From: Cellvibrio sp.
Lineage (GTDB): Bacteria; Pseudomonadota; Gammaproteobacteria; Pseudomonadales; Cellvibrionaceae
Assembly: GCA_003524365.1 (NCBI GenBank)
Contig: DQHS01000061.1
Coordinates: forward strand, 1-11,678
Direction of reading: 5' to 3'
DNA: 11,678 bases
A program made the translations under genes and the position numbers. Position 1 is the stretch's first letter. The number at the start of each line of letters is the position of its first letter. Below the pieces are notes generated by a model. It was not told the DNA's origin. It did not search any database and saw only the letters and a list, made by a program, of their open reading frames with translations. Shown one piece after another: positions 7,534 through 11,678 of this stretch.

Positions 7534-7599
7534 ACTTGGTTATCTACAAACTTAGTTATCTACAAACTTAGTTATCTACAAACTTAGTTATCTACAAAC
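7534..7599. repeat. 16-bp direct tandem repeat, about four copies
   Basis: The unit TATCTACAAACTTAGT is repeated head to tail without any mismatch at 7541-7556, 7557-7572 and 7573-7588. A partial fourth copy lies at 7589-7599, and a partial degenerate one at 7534-7540. Each copy creates TTATCTACA (at 7540, 7556, 7572 and 7588), one base away from the DnaA-box consensus TTATNCACA. The array ends 46 bases before kduI. It may be a regulator-binding array or a slippage-prone repeat; there are no spacers, so it is not CRISPR. Confidence 0.9.
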
Positions 7600-7602
7600 A
7601 GT

Positions 7603-7620
7603 GCCATTTTTAATAATGGC
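7603..7620. promoter_or_regulatory. inverted repeat upstream of kduI
   Basis: GCCATT (7603-7608) and AATGGC (7615-7620) form a perfect 6-bp inverted repeat around TTTAAT, 25 bases before the kduI ATG. An operator at this position would block transcription or translation initiation. The same AATGGC/GCCATT half-sites occur in the leader of the receptor gene (1854-1898), which hints at a shared regulator. The regulator is unknown. Confidence 0.4.
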
Positions 7621-7645
7621 CTAGCTGAAAAACAAAAGGTTTATT

Positions 7646-8485
7646 ATGAAAGTCCTTGAAGAGCGTTTTGCAGTCCATCTCGACGACTACAAACATTACG
7701 ACACCGAAAAACTGCGCAAACATTTTTTAGTAGAAACTATTTTCACTGCCGACCAAGTGGAATTTACCTACACCCATTACGAGCGTTTGATGGTGGGCGG
7801 CGTTATGCCTGTGAGCAAGCCTGTGCAGTTGGAAAGCTATGACCAACTTAAAACCGAGTATTTTTTGGCGCGCCGTGAATTGGGTGCGATTAATATCGGC
7901 GGTAACGGAAAAGTGTCGGTCGATGGCGAAGTATTTTCTATCGGCACTAAAGAGGCGATCTATGTTGGTCGCGGTGCAAAAGACGTTATTTTCAGCAGCG
8001 ATGATGCAGAAAACCCAGCAAAGTTTTACTTGAACTCAACGCCTGCACACCAAAGTTATCCCACTAAAAAAGTGAACAAAGAAAACAGCAAAGTATTGCA
8101 TATGGGCGCGGGCGATACCTGTAACGAGCGCGATATTTATCAGTTGATGATCAGCACCGTACTCGATACCTGCCAATTGCAAATGGGTATGACTGAATTA
8201 AAGCCCGGCAGCATTTGGAACACCATGCCAATGCACACCCACAGCCGCCGAATGGAAGCCTATTTTTATTTCAATATTCCAGACACTCACGCCGTGTGCC
8301 ATTTCATGGGGCCAGCACAAGAGACTCGCCACATTTGGGTGGGCAATGAGCAAGCCGTAGTTTCACCACCCTGGTCAATGCATTCAGGGGTCGGCACAGC
8401 TAACTACACATTTATCTGGGGCATGGCGGGCGAAAATATGGATTACACCGATATGGATTTTCATAAGCCAAGTGAATTGAAATAA
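7646..8485 (+). CDS. kduI: 5-keto-4-deoxyuronate isomerase (5-dehydro-4-deoxy-D-glucuronate isomerase)
   Basis: A cytoplasmic isomerase that converts 4-deoxy-L-threo-5-hexosulose uronate, the open-chain form of unsaturated galacturonate, to 3-deoxy-D-glycero-2,5-hexodiulosonate. The 279-residue protein has almost exactly the E. coli KduI length (278) and a cupin-like fold. The zinc ligands are visible as His197, His199 and Glu204 (in MPMHTHSRRMEAYFYF) and His246 (in PPWSMHSG), each one residue offset from E. coli. The N-terminus through LVETIF and the YERLMVGG segment also fit the family. The start is supported by AAAGG six bases before the ATG. It is followed by kduD after a 174-base gap containing hairpin repeats, and preceded by a tandem repeat array and an inverted repeat that may regulate it. 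It takes up the product of the GH105 enzyme encoded upstream. Confidence 0.96.
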   Translation: MKVLEERFAVHLDDYKHYDTEKLRKHFLVETIFTADQVEFTYTHYERLMVGGVMPVSKPVQLESYDQLKTEYFLARRELGAINIGGNGKVSVDGEVFSIGTKEAIYVGRGAKDVIFSSDDAENPAKFYLNSTPAHQSYPTKKVNKENSKVLHMGAGDTCNERDIYQLMISTVLDTCQLQMGMTELKPGSIWNTMPMHTHSRRMEAYFYFNIPDTHAVCHFMGPAQETRHIWVGNEQAVVSPPWSMHSGVGTANYTFIWGMAGENMDYTDMDFHKPSELK

Positions 8486-8505
8486 ATCTCCAACAATATT
8501 TCTAT

Positions 8506-8619
8506 CCGTAGGGGCGCCGCTTGCTGCGCCCTGTTCGATTGTTTATGTCACACCACATGTAGGGGCGCTGCTTGCTGCGCCCAATTGTCGAGCAGGGCGC
8601 GGCAAGCGGCGCCCCTACG
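8506..8619. repeat. three-copy GC-rich hairpin repeat between kduI and kduD
   Basis: A 24-bp unit beginning GTAGGGGCGC and ending GCGCCC occurs at 8508-8531 and 8559-8582 in direct orientation, and at 8595-8618 inverted. Copies 2 and 3 each differ from copy 1 at one base. Every unit is itself a hairpin (GGGCGC with GCGCCC around 8 bases). Copies 1 and 3, extended to 8507-8533 and 8593-8619, could form a 27-bp stem enclosing copy 2. It resembles REP-type extragenic palindromes. In a kduI-kduD transcript it could stabilise the upstream message or attenuate kduD. Confidence 0.9.
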
Positions 8620-8659
8620 CGGATTATTTTCGGGCATGCCCTCGTAAAAGGTAAAAAAC

Positions 8660-9454
8660 ATGAATCACCCACTATTTGATTTGACCGGAAAAGTTGCACT
8701 GGTTACCGGTGCAACTCACGGCTTGGGCATGGCGATGGCCAGCGGCCTTGCAAGCGCAGGCGCTACCCTGATTATCAACGGTAACTCCTCGCAAGAAAAA
8801 ATCGACAAGGCAGTAAACGAATATCGCGCAAAAGGTTTTAAAGCCTTTGGTTACAAATTTAATGTGACCGAGGAAGACCAAGTGATTGCCGCCGTCGATC
8901 AAATCGAAAAAGACCACGGCCCGATTGATATTTTGGTGAATAACGCAGGCATTATTAAACGCACGCCGCTATTGGAAATGACCCTGGAAGATTTTGAAGA
9001 AGTCATCAAAATTGATCTGACTGGTGTATTTACCATGACGCGCCCCATCGCACGTAAAATGGTTGAGCGTCGCCAAGGTAAAATTATTAACATCTGTTCA
9101 ATGATGAGCGAATTAGGCCGCAACTCTGTCGGTGCTTACGCCGCCGCAAAAGGCGGCTTGAAAATGCTCACCAAAAATATGGCCACCGAATGGGCTAAAT
9201 ACAACGTACAGGTTAACGGTATTGGCCCCGGCTATTTCGCCACCAGCCAAACCGAAGCAATCCGTATTGACGGCCATCCATTCAACGATTTTATTATCAA
9301 CCGCACCCCCGCCGGAAAATGGGGCGACCCGGACGACCTGCAAGGCACAACCATCTTCCTCGCATCTAAAGCAAGTGACTTTGTGACCGGGCAAATTGTG
9401 TATGTTGATGGTGGAATTTTAGCGACGATTGGTAAGCCGAGTAACGAGGCTTGA
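8660..9454 (+). CDS. kduD: 2-keto-3-deoxygluconate-forming SDR dehydrogenase (KduD type)
   Basis: A cytoplasmic NAD(P)-dependent short-chain dehydrogenase, 264 residues, expected to reduce 3-deoxy-D-glycero-2,5-hexodiulosonate from KduI to 2-keto-3-deoxygluconate. The cofactor motif TGATHGLG lies near residue 16, NNAG near 94, catalytic Ser147 in NICSMMSELGRN, and the YAAAK catalytic pair is Tyr160 and Lys164. The C-terminus carries the typical FVTGQIVYVDGG. The segments IINICSMMSELGR, NGIGPGYFAT and YVDGGILATIGK resemble the proteins often labelled gluconate 5-dehydrogenase that sit next to kduI in Bacteroides-type clusters, more than E. coli KduD (253 residues). Adjacency to kduI makes the KduD role the best call; gluconate 5-dehydrogenase is the alternative. 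AAAGG eight bases upstream supports the ATG. It ends 18 bases from the convergent dtd gene. Confidence 0.87.
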   Translation: MNHPLFDLTGKVALVTGATHGLGMAMASGLASAGATLIINGNSSQEKIDKAVNEYRAKGFKAFGYKFNVTEEDQVIAAVDQIEKDHGPIDILVNNAGIIKRTPLLEMTLEDFEEVIKIDLTGVFTMTRPIARKMVERRQGKIINICSMMSELGRNSVGAYAAAKGGLKMLTKNMATEWAKYNVQVNGIGPGYFATSQTEAIRIDGHPFNDFIINRTPAGKWGDPDDLQGTTIFLASKASDFVTGQIVYVDGGILATIGKPSNEA

Positions 9455-9472
9455 TAAAATTGTATTACGGTT

Positions 9473-9913
9473 TTACTCCATCTCCAACATAAACGTAACC
9501 GGCCCATCGTTAATCAAACTCACCTGCATATCAGCTGCAAATATTCCGGTTGCAATCTGTGGATATTTGCTGCGCATCTGCATTACAAAATAATCATAGA
9601 GTGCTTCGGCTTGTGCGGGTGGCGCAGCGGACGAGAAGCTGGGGCGAAGGCCTTTTTTGGTATCGGCGGCTAGAGTGAATTGAGAGACGATTAAAACACC
9701 GCCTTCAACTTGCTGTACGTTGCAATTCATTTTGTTATTTTCATCGGAAAAAATCCGGTAGGTGAGAATTTTTTCGATGAGTTTATTAGCGGTTTCTTCG
9801 GTATCGTTTTTTTGAATACCTAACAACAATAAGATTCCTTGCTGGATTTCGCCAGTGACTTCACCATTCACTGTGACAGATGCATGCTTGACACGCTGTA
9901 TTAAACCTAACAT
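9473..9913 (-). CDS. dtd: D-aminoacyl-tRNA deacylase
   Basis: A cytoplasmic proofreading enzyme that hydrolyses D-amino acids (and glycine) from mischarged tRNA. From the ATG at 9913 it has 146 residues, matching the usual 145. The N-terminus reads MLGLIQRVKHASVTVNGEVTGEI as in the E. coli protein. The active-site SQFTLAADTKKG motif and the Gly-cisPro motif NDGPVTF near the end are both present. Earlier in-frame starts (9922 and 9928) would add three or five residues unusual for the family, and the ribosome-binding site is weak for all of them. It converges with kduD with an 18-base gap. In Pseudomonas it is next to pip, whereas here an AraC-type gene separates the two. It is a housekeeping gene unrelated to pectin use. 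Confidence 0.96.
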   Translation of the reverse strand: MLGLIQRVKHASVTVNGEVTGEIQQGILLLLGIQKNDTEETANKLIEKILTYRIFSDENNKMNCNVQQVEGGVLIVSQFTLAADTKKGLRPSFSSAAPPAQAEALYDYFVMQMRSKYPQIATGIFAADMQVSLINDGPVTFMLEME

Positions 9914-9928
9914 AAAAGCCATTACCAA

Positions 9929-9957
9929 ATAAAATCAGGGATGTTTGAATTATTCAA
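9929..9957 (-). promoter_or_regulatory. possible dtd promoter
   Basis: On the minus strand TTGAAT (9957-9952) and TTTTAT (9934-9929) are separated by 17 bases, each matching four of six consensus positions. Transcription would begin about ten bases before the ATG at 9913, which favours that start over the upstream ones. The -35 overlaps a palindrome TTGAAT-T-ATTCAA (9945-9957). Confidence 0.35.
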
Positions 9958-9996
9958 CACTCCGGCGGGAGCAGAAGCCGCAATACAGATTGTTAT

Positions 9997-10022
9997 GGAT
10001 ACCCGCGTTCGCGGGTATGACG
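9997..10022. repeat. short extragenic palindrome between the AraC-type gene and dtd
   Basis: ATACCCGC (9999-10006) and GCGGGTAT (10011-10018) form a perfect 8-bp stem around GTTC, flanked by GG on the left and GACG on the right. This resembles the widespread dRS3/REP-like family of the form ATTCCCGC...GCGGGAAT followed by GACG. It lies just past the stop codon of the AraC-type gene and could weakly end its transcript, although no clear T-tract follows. Confidence 0.7.
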
Positions 10023-10045
10023 AAAATGTATTTTTCAGAAATTCA

Positions 10046-11236
10046 TTAGGCCGCATTTACCGACTTACGGTATTCACTCGGGGTCATGCCCGCTTTTTTC
10101 TTGAATAAAGTATTGAATGTGGCTTTGCTGTTGAAACCGACATCCAACATTATGTCGAGCATATTTTTATCGGCGTGTTGTTTGTCAGCCAGCATGTGCT
10201 TGGCTTCTTCAACGCGATAGGAATTAATAAACTCAAAGAAATTACAATCAAAATGCCGGTTGATAATATTGGATAACAAGCGCGGCTGCAGGCGCAACTG
10301 TCCCGCCAGTTTTTCCAAAGTTAACGCTGGAGTCAAATACGGTTTTTCTGTTTCCATATGACGAGTTAATTGCTCGATCATTTCCGGCTTTATTTTATCT
10401 TTTTGCCCTTCGGGCTCCTGCTCGTCTTTAACCGATTCTGGTTCTGGCTGTGGTCGCAGGTCCAAGCCTTCAAATACACTGGAGTGACCTAGCCCGAAGA
10501 AGATAAGAATGCTGACCAACAAGAATGTGGTGTAGTTGCCTAACAGCCCCATAACTTCAAAATTGGTACTGATACCAAAACTGATCGACAGAATAATCAT
10601 TGCCGCGACCAATACTGCCCAGAAACGAATCGCCAAAAATCCAATCACCAGAATTTTTAACCAGGTTAGATCGATTTTGTCGATATCAGAGAAATTGGTG
10701 CGGATATGTTGGGTGTAGCGTTTAATTTCGATCAAGCAAATAACACCCAGCGCCACGCGGAATAGTTCGCGGAACAGAGTCACGTAATTCATGATTTGCG
10801 GCGCGACCGACAAATCGTAATCTTGCTGGATGGTGACCTTATCGCTCACATCCAAGCTGTAATAGAAAATTAATTGATAGCCTGCGTAAGCGATAAAGGG
10901 CAGCAAATAAATAATGTCTTTTAAACGCAGATGATAATCTTTGTAAATTAGAGAACGGGTATACCAAAGCAGTAACGGCCCCTCCAGCCAATAACCAAAA
11001 CCAAACACATAAAACAGATCCGGCGACCATTTGATAGCAATGTGGCGGAATTCAGCGCCGAAGCTGATTAGAATATCTAACGGAATTGCCGCTTGTTGCA
11101 GCAAAAAAACGGCGAGAAAAACGTTGCGAATATATTTGTCGCGCTTAATAGTGAGCAATAAAAGCGCAAACAAAATGCATTGATAGGCTGTCATTAACAG
11201 CACAACATCATGGGTATTAAAAATGACTTCATACAT
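10046..11236 (-). CDS. seven-transmembrane AraC-family transcriptional regulator
   Basis: A 396-residue regulator joining a membrane sensor to an AraC DNA-binding domain. Hydrophobic segments lie at about 10-30, 38-60, 74-93, 107-127, 151-171, 193-219 and 228-250, giving about seven membrane spans. A charged Pro/Glu/Lys linker (258-283) leads to the AraC domain (about 285-392), with helix-turn-helix one near 307-326 (LTLEKLAGQLRLQPRLLSNIIN) and two near 356-378 (MLDIMLDVGFNSKATFNTLF), ending in GMTPSEYRKS. It would bind DNA while in the inner membrane. The ligand is unknown. GGAG nine bases before the ATG supports the start. It sits between pip and dtd on the opposite strand to the pectin genes and may or may not regulate them. 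A weak promoter (CTGACG, 17 bases, ATTAAT on the minus strand) lies just upstream. Confidence 0.9.
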   Translation of the reverse strand: MYEVIFNTHDVVLLMTAYQCILFALLLLTIKRDKYIRNVFLAVFLLQQAAIPLDILISFGAEFRHIAIKWSPDLFYVFGFGYWLEGPLLLWYTRSLIYKDYHLRLKDIIYLLPFIAYAGYQLIFYYSLDVSDKVTIQQDYDLSVAPQIMNYVTLFRELFRVALGVICLIEIKRYTQHIRTNFSDIDKIDLTWLKILVIGFLAIRFWAVLVAAMIILSISFGISTNFEVMGLLGNYTTFLLVSILIFFGLGHSSVFEGLDLRPQPEPESVKDEQEPEGQKDKIKPEMIEQLTRHMETEKPYLTPALTLEKLAGQLRLQPRLLSNIINRHFDCNFFEFINSYRVEEAKHMLADKQHADKNMLDIMLDVGFNSKATFNTLFKKKAGMTPSEYRKSVNAA

Positions 11237-11432
11237 AGGTCACTGCTCCGCTGCGGCTGTACGGCATTTTATTAATTATGTGATCAGCCTGATCGTCAGT
11301 ATTGTGGTTTATTTTCACCACCCTAATCTTTGGCAGCGGCAGATCTTGAGCCTGCGAGCTTGATCATACCATCGAACTATTCATTACAGAATCGATTACA
11401 AAATCTGTAACAAGATTTATTACCGAACTCGC
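11237..11432. other. upstream region of the AraC-type gene
   Basis: No gene is visible here. TTACAGA (11384-11390) and TCTGTAA (11404-11410) form a 7-bp inverted repeat with a 13-base spacer, a possible regulator site. GTGGT (11304-11308) with ACCAC (11317-11321) forms a small hairpin. The region should hold the promoter of the minus-strand AraC-type gene, but only weak hexamers can be seen. Confidence 0.4.
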
Positions 11433-11464
11433 CACAAAACAAAACGGAGCCATTTGGCTCCGTT
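11433..11464 (-). terminator. intrinsic terminator of the prolyl aminopeptidase gene
   Basis: AACGGAGCC (11443-11451) pairs with GGCTCCGTT (11456-11464) around a four-base loop. On the minus strand the stem is followed by a T-rich run, TTTTGTTTTGT (starting at 11444 and overlapping the stem base). It lies about 24 bases past the pip stop codon and separates pip from the AraC-type gene. Confidence 0.85.
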
Positions 11465-11487
11465 ATTTGTGCGAGAGAGATTTTAAC

Positions 11488-11678
11488 CTAGGCTAATCTA
11501 TCGCTAGTTTTAAGCAGGTTTCTGGCTAAATCATCGGTGGCGCGAATTAGCGCATCCACTATGCCCGGCTCGCGCGAGGCATGGCCCGCTTCGCGAATAA
11601 TCTGCAGCTCTGAGCCAGGCCAGGCTTTATGCAGAGCGTAGGCATTGTCGAGCGGGCAGATCACATCGTAGCGGCCGT
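11488..11678 (-). CDS. pip: prolyl aminopeptidase, C-terminal part (runs off the window)
   Basis: The window end cuts this minus-strand gene, so only the last 62 residues are seen, starting GRYDVICPLDNAYALHKAWP and ending TSDRLA before a TAG stop (11490-11488). These fit the C-terminal end of the alpha/beta-hydrolase prolyl iminopeptidase (peptidase family S33), which removes N-terminal proline from peptides in the cytoplasm. Both catalytic residues of this end are visible: the Asp of GRYD and the His of EAGHAS. The nucleophile serine lies outside the window. A terminator follows the gene at once. The Pseudomonas arrangement of pip next to dtd supports the call. Confidence 0.88.
   Translation of the reverse strand, partial: GRYDVICPLDNAYALHKAWPGSELQIIREAGHASREPGIVDALIRATDDLARNLLKTSDRLA

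Noticed and set aside
7534..7599. CRISPR array
   Set aside because: The 16-bp units are contiguous with no spacers, and no cas genes are present.
7534..7599. Replication origin based on DnaA-box-like sequences
   Set aside because: All four sites carry the same mismatch to the consensus and arise from one tandem repeat. No dnaA, dnaN, gidA or plasmid rep gene is nearby.
8506..8619. Insertion sequence or MITE with target duplication
   Set aside because: No transposase, clear terminal inverted repeats with duplication, or defined ends are seen. The structure fits REP-type palindromes better.
8502..8699. Minus-strand reading frame of 65 codons over the kduI-kduD gap
   Set aside because: It is built from the three GC-rich repeats and the start of kduD, and resembles no protein family.
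1..11678. tRNA, rRNA or known riboswitch
   Set aside because: Reading the intergenic stretches showed no cloverleaf, rRNA-like segment or recognisable riboswitch core.

Overview
The window looks like chromosome from a plant-polysaccharide-degrading gammaproteobacterium, most likely Cellvibrio or a close relative in the Cellvibrionaceae. This rests on gene content and recognised protein families, not on a database search. The signs are a large TonB-dependent receptor without a SusD partner, surface or periplasmic lipoprotein carbohydrate-active enzymes, LacI-type operators, moderate GC content, and the Pseudomonas-like housekeeping genes dtd and pip at the right end.

Layout: positions 1-9454 form a plus-strand pectin (galacturonate oligomer) utilisation block. 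Two identical 14-bp LacI-type palindromes (33-46, 65-78) open the window. They precede a Tat-exported GH28 polygalacturonase-like lipoprotein (316-1779). A 307-bp gap with several inverted repeats leads to a TonB-dependent receptor (2087-4828), closed by a strong hairpin. Next come a lipoprotein fusing DUF4861 to a GH105 unsaturated-uronyl hydrolase (4946-7453), a 16-bp tandem repeat array (7534-7599), kduI (7646-8485), a cluster of three GC-rich hairpin repeats (8506-8619), and a kduD-type dehydrogenase (8660-9454).

The right part is on the minus strand: dtd (9473-9913), a seven-transmembrane AraC-family regulator (10046-11236), and the C-terminus of a prolyl aminopeptidase (11488 to the window end) with its own terminator. 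In Pseudomonas pip and dtd are neighbours, so the regulator and the pectin block appear inserted beside or between housekeeping genes.

Inferred pathway: galacturonan is cut outside or at the surface (GH28 here, lyases presumably elsewhere), and oligomers enter through the receptor. GH105 removes the terminal unsaturated galacturonate in the periplasm, and its open-chain form (5-keto-4-deoxyuronate) is isomerised by KduI and reduced by KduD to 2-keto-3-deoxygluconate. The inner-membrane transporter, KDG kinase, KDPG aldolase and the LacI regulator are not in the window.

I found no definite new defence or mobile system, CRISPR array, tRNA or rRNA. The least explained signals are the uncharacterised DUF4861 half of the fusion, the array of four near-DnaA-box sequences upstream of kduI, the paired operators, and the membrane-bound AraC regulator.
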